Shown: positions 26,427 through 34,268 of the stretch, one piece after another
Numbering within the stretch: the first letter of the stretch is position 1
Layout of the letters: each line of letters begins with the position of its first letter
Source of the DNA: Neoroseomonas eburnea
GTDB taxonomy: Bacteria > Pseudomonadota > Alphaproteobacteria > Acetobacterales > Acetobacteraceae
Reading direction: 5' to 3'
Length of the DNA: 64,000 bases
NCBI RefSeq assembly: GCF_018129005.1
Contig: NZ_JAAEDL010000003.1
Coordinates: 186,001-250,000 of the forward strand
Position numbers and translations under genes: made by a program
Notes under the pieces: generated by a model
What the model was told of the DNA's origin: nothing
Seen by the model: only the letters and a program-made list of their open reading frames with translations
Database searches by the model: none

Positions 26427-26914
26427 GGCATGAGAGATCATCATGCCGGCGGCCGCGTCAATGAGGCATGCAAATGAATATCCGGATGCTGGCGGTGGGG
26501 CCGCCGCCAGGCAACCCGGCCCGCGGCCGGAATGGCCCCGATCCGCCACCCGCCCCGCGGCCGCCGGCGCGGGTCCCGATCAGGCGGATTCACCCCGATC
26601 AGGTGAAGATGCTCGCGAAACCGCAGGCCTGGAGCGGCTGCCGTGGGCCGATGGGAACGGATGCCGCTCCAGCCCGCGGATTCGGTCCGCAGCAGCGCCC
26701 CGGGCCGGCAAGGCCGGCGCTGCGGCCTATCCGCCCCGCCTGCGCGAAGCAGCGGTGGTCCGCTGCCTGCGGCAGGCCATGCCGACGGGACCTCGCCTCC
26801 CGCCGCGATCCTCGCCCGCACCGATTCCCGGCGCGGGCACGGGATCGACGAACCGCGGGCGCCATGCGCCCACGGCCCGGCAACGAGGCCCGCCGGGCTT
26901 CGGCGGTCAGGACC
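26427..26914. other. Intergenic region of 488 bases without a supported gene
   Basis: Long open frames cross this stretch on both strands but are arginine/proline-rich and unlike any family, as expected for very G+C-rich DNA. It contains the promoter side of the LysR gene, the 3' side of the DUF2076 gene and the family D repeat D1 (26575-26674). Nothing else recognisable was found. Confidence 0.6.
26575..26674 (+). repeat. Family D repeat, copy D1
   Basis: About 100 bases that align end to end with the reverse complement of 63573-63671. Shared blocks include two CCCGATCRGG palindrome-like units, GGTGAAGATGCTCG-type sequence, TGCCGTG and a closing CCGCTCYAGCC. It is non-coding in both places. 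Confidence 0.7.
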
Positions 26915-27691
26915 TCAGATTTCTTCGTCCCCGCCCCAGTCGCCGCCGTCATCCTGGGCGCCCCAGGCGTCCTGGTCGGTGGCGCTGGCATCCTGGGCCG
27001 CGGCGGCGTCCTGCTGTCCCCAGCCGGACTCTGCAGGGGCCTTCTCGCCGCCAGTGGCCGAGGCCGGGTCCGTCCAGGGGGAGGAGGTCGGGGTCGCATC
27101 CTGCCCGCCGGTGCCGAAGGGGCTCGCCGCCTGCGCCGCGCCATGGCCGCCACCCAGCGCGCCCATCAGCATGTTGCCGATCAGCATGCCACCGGCCACG
27201 CCCGCCGCCGCCGCTGCGGCGGTGCCGAGGAAGCCCATGCCGCCGCGCGACTGCTGCTGCAGCGCCTGCGGGCTGTAGCCCGCCGGATATTGCGGCTGCG
27301 GCCGGGGCGGCATCGGCGGCGGCATCGGCGCGTTGGAACGCCCGCCGAACAGCCCGCCGAACATGCCCCCGCCGCCGGCCTGCGCCGCCTGGGCCTGGCC
27401 CTGGCGGCGGGCGTTCTCGACTTCCCATTCGAGCTGCTGGATGCGGTTGTTCGCCTCGATCAGCGCCGCTTCCTGCACGAAGGCCGACTGGGTGATGCGG
27501 TAGCGCGCCTCGGGGTAGCGGGCGAAGAGGTCGGCGATCAGGCGATCGGCCTCCGGGTCCACCGGCGGCAGGTTCGGCCGCTGCGCGGGGCCGGTCGCGC
27601 CCCAGGGGCCGCTCGGCGCCTGCGCCACCGGCGCGGCGCCGCTGATCCGCTCCACGAAGGCGGTGATGATCCGCCGTTCCTCATCCGTCAT
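26915..27691 (-). CDS. DUF2076 domain-containing protein
   Basis: 258 residues. The N terminus MTDEERRIITAFVERISG and the region PVDPEADRLIADLFARYPEARYRITQ, AALIEANNRIQQLEWEVENAR are diagnostic of DUF2076. A glycine/proline linker (MFGGLFGGRS) and a glycine-rich hydrophobic segment (GFLGTAAAAAAGVAGGMLIGNMLMG) follow, then an acidic tail ending in DGGDWGGDEEI. The hydrophobic segment suggests membrane association; function is unknown. Other members may be periplasmic ligand-binding proteins, but this protein has no signal peptide. It appears monocistronic. Confidence 0.88.
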   Translation of the reverse strand: MTDEERRIITAFVERISGAAPVAQAPSGPWGATGPAQRPNLPPVDPEADRLIADLFARYPEARYRITQSAFVQEAALIEANNRIQQLEWEVENARRQGQAQAAQAGGGGMFGGLFGGRSNAPMPPPMPPRPQPQYPAGYSPQALQQQSRGGMGFLGTAAAAAAGVAGGMLIGNMLMGALGGGHGAAQAASPFGTGGQDATPTSSPWTDPASATGGEKAPAESGWGQQDAAAAQDASATDQDAWGAQDDGGDWGGDEEI

Positions 27692-27801
27692 GCGTCTCGT
27701 CCTCTCCCGACATGGCTGCGGACGCAGGCCTGACCGGCGCGCCCCCGTCCGGCGGCGAAGTGGCCCGAACCGAGGTGCGTTTCAAGGCACGTCGCGAAGT
27801 G

Positions 27802-28230
27802 TCACACGACGGCGGGAACGCGCGGCGGCAGACCCAGCCGCCGCCATTCGATCGCCGGGCAGCGATCCATCACCACGCTGAGCCCCGCCGCGCGGGCGCG
27901 CGCTGCCGCCGCCTGGTCCACCACGCCGAGTTGCAGCCACACCGCCCGCGCCCCGAGTCGGATCGCCTCATCCACCACGGCGCCCGCTTCGGCGCTGCGG
28001 CGGAACACGTCCACCAGGTCGAGCGGCGCCGCCGCCTCCAGCTTCGCCACCGAGGCCACGCCATGCACCGGCCGACCGCCCAGCGCCGGGTTCACCGGGA
28101 TGGCGTCGTAGCCGTGGTCGAGCAGGAAGCGGAACACGCCATGGCTCGGCCGCCCGGGCCGGTCGGAGGCGCCGACCACGGCGATGCGGCGCGTGCGCAA
28201 CAGCAGGTCGCGGATCTCAGCATCGGTCAT
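27802..28230 (-). CDS. CoA-binding domain protein (YccU type)
   Basis: A 142-residue single-domain Rossmann protein of the CoA_binding_2 family: RRIAVVGASDRPGRPSHGVFRFLL, DAIPVNPALGG, LDLVDVFRRSAEAGAVVDEAIRLGARAVWLQLGV and the ending VVMDRCPAIEWRRLG. Members bind CoA and may regulate acyl-CoA metabolism; the cellular role is unclear. It starts in the stop region of the GNAT gene (four-base overlap at 28227-28230), so it is the last gene of a leftward operon. Confidence 0.9.
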   Translation of the reverse strand: MTDAEIRDLLLRTRRIAVVGASDRPGRPSHGVFRFLLDHGYDAIPVNPALGGRPVHGVASVAKLEAAAPLDLVDVFRRSAEAGAVVDEAIRLGARAVWLQLGVVDQAAAARARAAGLSVVMDRCPAIEWRRLGLPPRVPAVV

Positions 28231-28736
28231 CGCGGCGCCCCCGGCGCGTCGAGGAATTTCGGCATGAGCTCCAGATCCAGCCAGCGGCCGAACTTGCGCC
28301 CGACCTCGCGCAGCACTGCGCCGCGCGCGAAGCCGAGCCGTTCGTGCATGCGGATCGATCCTTCGTTCGCCGCGTCCACCGCCGCGATCATCACATGCAT
28401 GCCGAGCGCGCGCGCCGGATCGAACAGCGCCGCGACCAGCGCGGTGCCGAGACCCTTGCCGCGCGCATCCGCCCGCACATGCACCGAATGCTCGACGGTG
28501 TGGCGATAGCCGGGAAAGGCGCGGAAGGCGCCGAAGGAGGACAGGCCGAGCACCGCCCCGCCTTCCTCCGCCACCAGCACCGGAAAACCCGCCGCGCGGC
28601 GCGACCCGAGCCAGGCGCGGCGGTCGTCGACGGTCAGCGGATCATCGGCGTAGATGGCCGTCGAGGTCGCGATCACCTCGTTGTAGATCGCGGTGATCGC
28701 CGGCAGGTCGGCCTCCGTCGCGGGGCGGATCGTCAT
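28227..28736 (-). CDS. GNAT family N-acetyltransferase (phosphinothricin acetyltransferase-like)
   Basis: 169 residues with the Pat/Bar/YncA pattern. It opens with IRPATEADLPAITAIYNEVIATSTA, followed by DDRRAWLGSRRAAGFPVLVAEEGG. The acetyl-CoA-binding motif A is RADARGKGLGTALVAALFD, and LGFARGAVLREVGRKFGRWLDL closes the fold. Homologues acetylate methionine sulfoximine, phosphinothricin or similar glutamate analogues, but the natural substrate here is not known. Its ATG overlaps the stop of the preceding gene (TGATG at 28734-28738). Confidence 0.9.
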   Translation of the reverse strand: MTIRPATEADLPAITAIYNEVIATSTAIYADDPLTVDDRRAWLGSRRAAGFPVLVAEEGGAVLGLSSFGAFRAFPGYRHTVEHSVHVRADARGKGLGTALVAALFDPARALGMHVMIAAVDAANEGSIRMHERLGFARGAVLREVGRKFGRWLDLELMPKFLDAPGAPR

Positions 28737-29485
28737 CAGAACTCCTCGAGCAGCCGGCCGCAGCCTTCGACCCTGTCCGTGATCCCGTTGGCGCGCAGCG
28801 CGTGCCAGTAGGTCGCGGCGTTGATAGCGATCACCGGCTTGCCGAGCCACATCTCGGCCATCGCCGCGAGCTTCACCATCGAGAGATTGGTGCCGACCTG
28901 CACGATCGCGTCCACGTCGTCGCCGTCGAGGCGCCTGATCGCCTCCGCGCACTGCTTCGGCCGCACCTGCGCGATGCCGGTCCAGGACCGGCACTGCAGC
29001 GCGATGTCGCGCACCACCCTGAAGCCCATGTCGCCGAAATACCGCGTGACCTCCGCGTTCATCGTCGGCCAGTAGGGCGAGAACACCGCGATGCGCTTCA
29101 CCCCGCCATAGGCCTGCAGCGCCGCCGTGCAGGCATGGCTGCCGACCGAGACATCGAGGCCCGAGACCTCCTTCACCTGCCGGATGAAGCGGTCCGCGCC
29201 CTTGGCGCCGTCGAAGAAGGTCACGGCGGACATGCCCATCACCAGGTAGTCGGGCCGGCAGGTCATCACGCTGCGCACGGCATCAAGCGTATTGCCGCCG
29301 ATCACCTCGATGCCGGCGCGGAAGGTCTCGTTGGAGACGGCATCGGCATTCGGCGTGTAGATGCGCGAATAGTGGTTGGTCACGCCGGGCGGGCGCATCA
29401 TGTCGTAGTCCGGCTGCACGACGGTGTTGGTGGACGGGCCCATCACGCCGAACAGCCTGCGCCAGCCCAGAACGTCCCTGTCCAT
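28736..29485 (-). CDS. Asp/Glu racemase-fold protein (maleate isomerase / arylmalonate decarboxylase-like) lacking both usual cysteines
   Basis: 249 residues. The N terminus GVMGPSTNTVVQPDYDMM and later FSPYWPTMNAEVTRYFGDMGF are typical of the maleate cis-trans isomerase/arylmalonate decarboxylase group. At the two positions where these enzymes carry the paired catalytic cysteines I read GMSAVTF and QVGTNLS, with no cysteine at either. The chemistry is therefore probably different. AGGAGG lies six bases before the ATG. It heads the operon with the GNAT and CoA-binding genes. A maleamate-amidase-like gene lies 1.1 kb upstream on the same strand. Confidence 0.8.
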   Translation of the reverse strand: MDRDVLGWRRLFGVMGPSTNTVVQPDYDMMRPPGVTNHYSRIYTPNADAVSNETFRAGIEVIGGNTLDAVRSVMTCRPDYLVMGMSAVTFFDGAKGADRFIRQVKEVSGLDVSVGSHACTAALQAYGGVKRIAVFSPYWPTMNAEVTRYFGDMGFRVVRDIALQCRSWTGIAQVRPKQCAEAIRRLDGDDVDAIVQVGTNLSMVKLAAMAEMWLGKPVIAINAATYWHALRANGITDRVEGCGRLLEEF

Positions 29486-29564
29486 CGCCGCCTCCTGTCC
29501 CCTCGCCGAGGGTGCGCAGCCTGCCACAGGGGCGATGCAGCACCAGCCCCGGCCATCGGGAAGG

Positions 29565-29617
29565 GCGGGGGAGGAGAACCTCCCCTGCTCCCCCTCCCTT
29601 CCTTGTCCTTTGGGAAA
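29565..29617. repeat. Family B element, half copy B4
   Basis: A hairpin GCGGGGGAGG-AGAA-CCTCCCCTGC (one wobble pair), then CCCCCTCCCTTCCTTG and CTTTGGGAA. It runs straight into family C copy C2 and forms the left arm of a composite B4-C2-B5 element. Confidence 0.75.
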
Positions 29618-29761
29618 TGATACCAGCGGCCGCCATGCGCGGCCGCTGGTATCCGGCTTTTCCTGCCCTCGGACGCCGGGCGCGAACCTCCGGTTTGCCT
29701 GGCTTCGCCGGACCGCATTCGCGGCCTCGGCACGAGTCAATGACTCGTGCCGTTGGCATGA
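29618..29761 (+). repeat. Family C element, copy C2
   Basis: A 144-bp unit from TGATACCAGCGG (29618-29629) to CCGTTGGCATGA (29750-29761). It contains an internal hairpin CGGCACGAGT (29728-29737), CAATG loop, ACTCGTGCCG (29743-29752), and shares GCGCCGGGCGCRAACCTCCGG-type sequence with the other copies. It is flanked by family B halves on both sides. Confidence 0.83.
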
Positions 29762-29770
29762 CTGCCGAGA

Positions 29771-30592
29771 TCAGTCTCCAAGTCCCAAGGAAGGTTGGGG
29801 GGTTCGGGGGGAAGTTCCCTTCCCCCCGAACGCATCCCGCAGCGCCAGCCCGACCGGCACCATCCCGGGGATCACCTCCCGCGTGAACAGCGCAAGCCTC
29901 GGCTCGAAGGCAGCAAGCGCCACCGGCGGCGGCGGCGCGGCGCCAAGGCCCGCGATCAGGCCGGGGGCCTCAGCCTCCGCCGCCGCCACGGCGGCATCGC
30001 GCGACGCCGCCAGCACGCCGCCGTCGAACAGCGGCGCCAGCAGGCCAGGAAGCGCCGAGAGGACCTCGGGCCACTGCGCGAGGTGGAGATACAGGCTCGG
30101 CACCACCGAGGGATCCGACAGGCCATGCCGCGCCGCCAGCGCGCGCGCCACCGCAGCCGAGGCCGGCGGCAATTCCGCCAGGCGCGCCAAAGGCGGTGGC
30201 GGCGGCAGCATCGCCCCAACCTCGGCCGCGGCACCCTGCGCGCCGGGCGCAAGTCCCGCGGCACGCAGCCGGATCGCCGTCAGCACCGCGAGGTTGGTCA
30301 GGTTGCCGCGGCTGTAGGTTTCGACCAGCGCGACGGCATCGGGCGGGGCCTCGGCGCGCGGCAACCGCGGCAGCGTCATGCGCGCAGCGATGCGGTCCCG
30401 CGCCCCGGCCGCCGCGCCGCTTTCCAGCACCGGCCGCGCCTGCGCCCACAGCCAGTCGAGCACCCCAGGCAAGGCCGCCGCGTGCCGCCAGATCAGGTTG
30501 ACCTGGGCGACGCCCACACCGGCCCGCAGCCCGGCATAGACCACGGCGACGGCGGGGGTGGCCTCGGCCTCGCGGACCTCCGCCAGGCTCAC
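29771..30592 (-). CDS. DehI-like (halocarboxylic acid dehalogenase family) protein
   Basis: 273 residues. The N-terminal part (TPAVAVVYAGLRAGVGVAQVNLIWRHAAALPGVLDWLWAQARPV) and a second similar region (SDPSVVPSLYLHLAQWPEVLSALPGLL) match the duplicated helical repeat of DehI, a cofactor-free 2-haloacid dehalogenase family, as I remember it. Whether it dehalogenates anything is unknown. It starts with GTG at 30592, overlapping the amidase stop (GTGA). The last roughly 20 residues (from GGKGTSPRTP onward) are translated from repeat B5, so the native C terminus has been replaced or extended. Confidence 0.6.
   Translation of the reverse strand: MSLAEVREAEATPAVAVVYAGLRAGVGVAQVNLIWRHAAALPGVLDWLWAQARPVLESGAAAGARDRIAARMTLPRLPRAEAPPDAVALVETYSRGNLTNLAVLTAIRLRAAGLAPGAQGAAAEVGAMLPPPPPLARLAELPPASAAVARALAARHGLSDPSVVPSLYLHLAQWPEVLSALPGLLAPLFDGGVLAASRDAAVAAAEAEAPGLIAGLGAAPPPPVALAAFEPRLALFTREVIPGMVPVGLALRDAFGGKGTSPRTPQPSLGLGD
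29776..29830. repeat. Family B element, half copy B5
   Basis: Contains CCAAGTCCCAAGGAAGG followed by a perfect 12-bp hairpin TTCGGGGGGAAG-TTCC-CTTCCCCCCGAA, the mirror orientation of B4. On the minus strand it encodes the last residues of the neighbouring DehI-like protein. Confidence 0.75.
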
Positions 30593-31221
30593 GGCCGCGC
30601 CATCCAGGCGGCTTCGAGTTCGGCCCGCGTCATCAGGTCCGCGTATTTCTGGCCGATGTCGAAGAGGTTCGCCTCATGCGGCGCCAGCGCGCGGTCTCCG
30701 ACGCAATCCATCACGCAGACGGTGCGGAAATTGTGCTGCATGGAATCGACGACCGTCGCCCGCACGCAGCCCGAGGTGGTGCAGCCCGCCACCGCCACCG
30801 TGTCCACCCGCCGGAAGGCCAGCCAGGCCGCAAGGCTGGTGTCGAAGAAGCCGGAGGCGCCCTGCTTGCGGACAATCAGCTCGCCCGCCCGCGGCGCGAG
30901 CTCCGGCACGATCTGCGACAGCGGGCTGGTCTCCGTCAGCTTGCGCAGGCTCGGTGCCTTCAGCGTGAAGACGCCGGCATCCGATCCGTCCTCCGCATAG
31001 ACCACGCGGGTATGCGCGACCGGCCAGTGCTGCCGGCGGGCGAAGGCGAGCAGGCCGACCGTCTCCGCGATGGCGGGGCCGATGTTGCCGCCGCCGAAAT
31101 GCGCCGGGTCCGCGAAGCCCTCGACGAAATCGACGATCACCAGCGCCGGCCTGTCGCCGATCCCGGACGGATTGCCCATGCCCTGGCGGTGGTAGATGTC
31201 GGCTTCGGGGTGCCCGCTCAT
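30589..31221 (-). CDS. Cysteine hydrolase, N-carbamoylsarcosine amidase / maleamate amidohydrolase type
   Basis: A 210-residue isochorismatase-fold enzyme. The catalytic Asp is in ALVIVDFVEGFAD, the Lys in ELIVRKQGASGFFDT and the nucleophile Cys in VAVAGCTTSGCVRATVVD. The sequence and C-terminal extension (ALAPHEANLFDIGQKYADL) place it with N-carbamoylsarcosine amidases and maleamate amidohydrolases (NicF-like). It hydrolyses an amide or carbamoyl group in the cytosol, releasing ammonia. It heads a leftward unit with the DehI-like gene. The ATG at 31221 is the first in frame. Confidence 0.85.
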   Translation of the reverse strand: MSGHPEADIYHRQGMGNPSGIGDRPALVIVDFVEGFADPAHFGGGNIGPAIAETVGLLAFARRQHWPVAHTRVVYAEDGSDAGVFTLKAPSLRKLTETSPLSQIVPELAPRAGELIVRKQGASGFFDTSLAAWLAFRRVDTVAVAGCTTSGCVRATVVDSMQHNFRTVCVMDCVGDRALAPHEANLFDIGQKYADLMTRAELEAAWMARP

Positions 31222-31464
31222 CGGGAATGTCCTGGCTGCTGGACGTCCAAGGGCCACGCCCCATCCTGCCAAGCTTCCGCCGGGGCGCGCTGCCCTGCAA
31301 GCCGGGCCGTACGCCCGCCTCCATGCCGCCCGCCGGGGGCGGGAGCCGTGCAACCCCCTCGGGCGGGCACGGAAAGCCCTTTCCGCGGCGGCGCGGCCAT
31401 GCAATCGTTTGGTATGCGGATTGTTCTCGCAGGCGACGCGCGCAGGACAGCGGGAGTTGACGCC

Positions 31465-32091
31465 ATGCCACTGTTCCAGCATGACCAGAACGGCATCACG
31501 CAGTCGCAGCAGAATCTCGGCATCAATGGCGACAAGGCCTGCGGCGCATCCTGCATCCTGTGCACGGCGGCGGAGTTCGGCACCTATGCCGGCCAGCCGA
31601 ATGATTCCGACGCGAAGGATGTCTATCAGCGCATCTGGCGCGGCCAGAACGACGAATCCGAGGTTTCCAAGATCGTCGCCATCCTCTCCAGCGACTTCAA
31701 TCTGAAGGCGTCGATCATCGAGGACCGCGCGAAGACCGGGAAAGCCGGGCTGCGTGCGCATTCGCCGGATTTCGAGGTCGCCTACGCCGGCTACAAGGCC
31801 GACATCCAGGGCCTGCCGCGTGAGAAGCGCGACGTGGCCGATCCCTTCAAGGAATCGGATTTCGACGGCGATGCGCGGCTCATGCTCGTCGTCGTGCTGC
31901 CATCGGGGCTGACCCACTGGGTGCTGGCGCGCCGGTGGAACGGCAGCTTCAGCGTCATGAACCCCGATGGCGGCACCGAGGATACCCTGCCCGGCATCGT
32001 CGCATGGATGAACGCGCCCTTCGGAACGACGCAGCAGGTCGGCACGGTGACCTACAATTTCGCCGGGATCGTGCTGCGCGTCACGCCGTAG
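31465..32091 (+). CDS. Orphan papain/C39-like cysteine peptidase domain protein
   Basis: 208 residues with no signal peptide. A cysteine-rich start KACGASCILC (C26, C30, C33) resembles the nucleophile helix of papain-fold enzymes. H151 in GLTHWVLARRW, followed by SVMNPDGG (N166/D168), has the spacing and strand context of the His-Asn/Asp pair in C39-type peptidases. I do not recognise a named family. It stands alone with its own 243-base upstream region and a purine-rich GGGAG before the ATG. It could be a bacteriocin-processing-like protease, a cytosolic hydrolase or a toxin. Only the fold hint is supported. Confidence 0.7.
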   Translation: MPLFQHDQNGITQSQQNLGINGDKACGASCILCTAAEFGTYAGQPNDSDAKDVYQRIWRGQNDESEVSKIVAILSSDFNLKASIIEDRAKTGKAGLRAHSPDFEVAYAGYKADIQGLPREKRDVADPFKESDFDGDARLMLVVVLPSGLTHWVLARRWNGSFSVMNPDGGTEDTLPGIVAWMNAPFGTTQQVGTVTYNFAGIVLRVTP

Positions 32092-32151
32092 GCAGCCGGG
32101 GCCGCGCGCGAGGCCGCTTGATGCCGGGCGGCAAGGCGGCATCTATGGCGC

Positions 32152-32967
32152 ATGGCCTTTTCCCTCCTCCACCGCGCGCCGCGCGTGGCGCTGCTGCGCC
32201 TCGCCGGCCTGATCGCCGCCCGCCCCGACCCGCTCGGCGGGGGGCTGAACGCGGCCGCCATCGGCCCGCTGCTGGACCGCGCCTTCGGCATCCGGCGGCT
32301 CTCGGCGGTGATGCTGGTGGTGAATTCGCCCGGTGGGTCGCCGGTGCAGTCCTCCCTCATCGCACAGCGCATCCGGCGCCTGGCGGAGGAGAAGAAGATC
32401 CCGGCCATCGCCGTGGTCGAGGACGCGGCGGCCTCCGGCGGCTACTGGATCGCCTGCGCGGCCGACGAGATCATCGCCGATCCGGCCTCGATCCTCGGCT
32501 CGATCGGCGTCATCAGCGCCGGCTTCGGCTTCGACCAGGCGATCGCGCGGCTCGGCGTGGAGCGGCGGCTGCGCACCGCGGGGGCGGAAAAATCCTTCCT
32601 CGACCCCTTCCGGCCGGAACGGGAGCAGGACGTCGCTCGCCTTGAGGATCTGCTCGCGAAGCTGCACGAGGAGTTCAAGGCCTGGGTCCGCGCCCGCCGC
32701 GGGGAAAAGCTCAAGGCGCCCGAGGACAGCCTCTTCACCGGCCGCTTCTGGACCGGGCGGGAGGCGGTGGAGCTTGGCCTCGCCGATGCGCTCGGCGATG
32801 CGGAAGCCGAGGCGAAGCGCCGCTTCGGGGAGAAGGTGAAGATCATCCGCCTCGGCCAGCGCCGGCGGCCGTTCCCCTGGCGGCTGATCCCCGGCGCGCG
32901 GGAGGGCGTCGAGGCCATCGCCCAGGCCGCCGAGGAACGCGCGGCCTGGGCGAGGCTGGGATTGTAG
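32152..32967 (+). CDS. S49 family serine peptidase (SppA/SohB type)
   Basis: 271 residues. The fold is ClpP-like: LSAVMLVVNSPGGSPVQSSLIAQRI, the nucleophile S95 in EDAAASGGYW, and ADPASILGSIGVI. The general base is probably K147 in RTAGAEKSFLDPF, giving the Ser/Lys dyad of signal-peptide peptidases. It would degrade cleaved signal peptides or membrane fragments. No strong N-terminal membrane anchor is visible, so it may be cytosolic or peripheral. A family A half-element starts three bases after its stop codon. Confidence 0.92.
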   Translation: MAFSLLHRAPRVALLRLAGLIAARPDPLGGGLNAAAIGPLLDRAFGIRRLSAVMLVVNSPGGSPVQSSLIAQRIRRLAEEKKIPAIAVVEDAAASGGYWIACAADEIIADPASILGSIGVISAGFGFDQAIARLGVERRLRTAGAEKSFLDPFRPEREQDVARLEDLLAKLHEEFKAWVRARRGEKLKAPEDSLFTGRFWTGREAVELGLADALGDAEAEAKRRFGEKVKIIRLGQRRRPFPWRLIPGAREGVEAIAQAAEERAAWARLGL

Positions 32968-32969
32968 AA

Positions 32970-33035
32970 GGAGGGGGGCCCTGCCCCCCTCCACCCCCCG
33001 CCGAGGGCCGAAAGGCCCTCGGAACCCGTTACGTG
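32970..33035. repeat. Family A element, half copy A3
   Basis: A hairpin of GGAGGGGGGC with its complement GCCCCCCTCC around CCT, then CCGAGGGCC-GAAA-GGCCCTCGG and the tail AACCCGTTAC. It sits between convergent S49 and M20 peptidase genes. Confidence 0.8.
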
Positions 33036-33078
33036 GTCGGGAAGGGCCTCGGGCGGCCGTGCGATGGCGTGAGGGCGT

Positions 33079-34221
33079 TCAAAGCCCTGCCGTTCCCGGA
33101 CCGAGCGTCTCGAAGATCCGCGCCAGAAGCCGCGTGCGCGGCACCAGGCAGGCGATGTCGAGATATTCCTCGGTGGTGTGCGGGCCGCCACCGATCACGC
33201 CGAGCCCGTCCAGCGTCGGTACGCCGAGCGCGCCGGTGAAGTTGCCGTCGCTGCCGCCGCCGGCGATGCGTTCACCCGCCACCTCGAAGCCGATCTCCCG
33301 CGCCAGCGCCGCGGCATGGTCGTAGAGCGCCTGGATCGCCGGCGTCTTCACGAAGGGCGGGCGACCGAGGCCCGGCGTCACCTCGGTCCGCACATCGGGG
33401 TCGTGCTGCGGCAAGGCATGGATGGCGTCGCGCAGCTCGGCTTCCTCCTGCGCCGTCGGCACCAGCGCGTAGCAGATGGCGCGGCATTCGGCGGGGACCA
33501 TGTTCTCATGCGTGCCGCCCTGCACGATGCCGATGTTCACGTAGAAATTTCGCGGGTGGTCGGTCAGCGACTCGAGCGCCAGGATGTGGTGCGCCATCTC
33601 CCGCACCGCGCTGCGGCCTTCCGCATGGTAGGCGCCGGCATGCGCGCTGCGGCCGAGGGTGCGCAAATGCCACCGTGCGATGCCGTGGCGCGCGATGGTC
33701 AGCCGCCCGCCCTGCCCCGACGGTTCCACCACCAGGGCGGCGCGGTGCTTCACCGCCTCGGCCTCGATGGCGGGGCGGGAGGAGGGGCTGCCCATCTCCT
33801 CGTCCGGGATCATCATGAAGCTGACCGGCAGGCGCGGGCGGCGGCCGGTGGCGTGCAGGTGCTGCAGCGCGGCCAGCGCGATCGCATTGCCCCCCTTCAT
33901 GTCGTAGATGCCAGGGCCGTAGGCACGGCCGCCGTCGCGCCGGAAGGCGAAGCTGCCGGGCTGGTGCACCGTGTCCATGTGGCCGAGCAGCAGCAGGCCA
34001 GGCCCGGCCTCCTGGCCCGGCACGCGGCCGATCAGGATGTCGCCGAAGCCGTCGCGGCCGGGGGTGCGCTCGATGGCGGCGCCGAGGCCGCGCAACAGGG
34101 CCTCCGCATGGTCGGCGACGCGATTGACGCCCGGGACGTGCTGGGTGGGGCTTTCGATGTCCACCCAGGCGCGGACGGCGGAGAGGAGGGTGTCGGAGGT
34201 CAGGTCGAACATCGCCGTCAT
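33079..34221 (-). CDS. M20 family metallopeptidase (glutamate carboxypeptidase type)
   Basis: About 380 residues. Zinc-binding signatures of the ArgE/DapE/CPG2 group are visible: LLLLGHMDTVHQPGSFAF (H and D ligands), YGPGIYDMKGGNAIAL, the catalytic PDEEMGSPSSRPAIE, and the late GGGSDGNFTGALGVPTLDGLG. The dimerisation domain lies between. Such enzymes cleave C-terminal glutamate from peptides or folates. The start is uncertain: 34221 or 34212 fit the family, while ATG 34272 overlaps the stop of the HNH gene as ATGA and would add 17 residues. No candidate has a good ribosome binding site. Confidence 0.88.
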   Translation of the reverse strand: MTAMFDLTSDTLLSAVRAWVDIESPTQHVPGVNRVADHAEALLRGLGAAIERTPGRDGFGDILIGRVPGQEAGPGLLLLGHMDTVHQPGSFAFRRDGGRAYGPGIYDMKGGNAIALAALQHLHATGRRPRLPVSFMMIPDEEMGSPSSRPAIEAEAVKHRAALVVEPSGQGGRLTIARHGIARWHLRTLGRSAHAGAYHAEGRSAVREMAHHILALESLTDHPRNFYVNIGIVQGGTHENMVPAECRAICYALVPTAQEEAELRDAIHALPQHDPDVRTEVTPGLGRPPFVKTPAIQALYDHAAALAREIGFEVAGERIAGGGSDGNFTGALGVPTLDGLGVIGGGPHTTEEYLDIACLVPRTRLLARIFETLGPGTAGL

Positions 34222-34268
34222 TTCAGGAGCGCTGATGAGCGCCGAAGCCTTACCTCTTGAATCCCCGC

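Noticed and set aside
26443..27495. A 350-codon plus-strand frame across the LysR-DUF2076 gap
   Set aside because: Arg/Pro/Ser-rich, overlaps DUF2076 antisense and contains repeat D1; no ribosome binding site or family resemblance.
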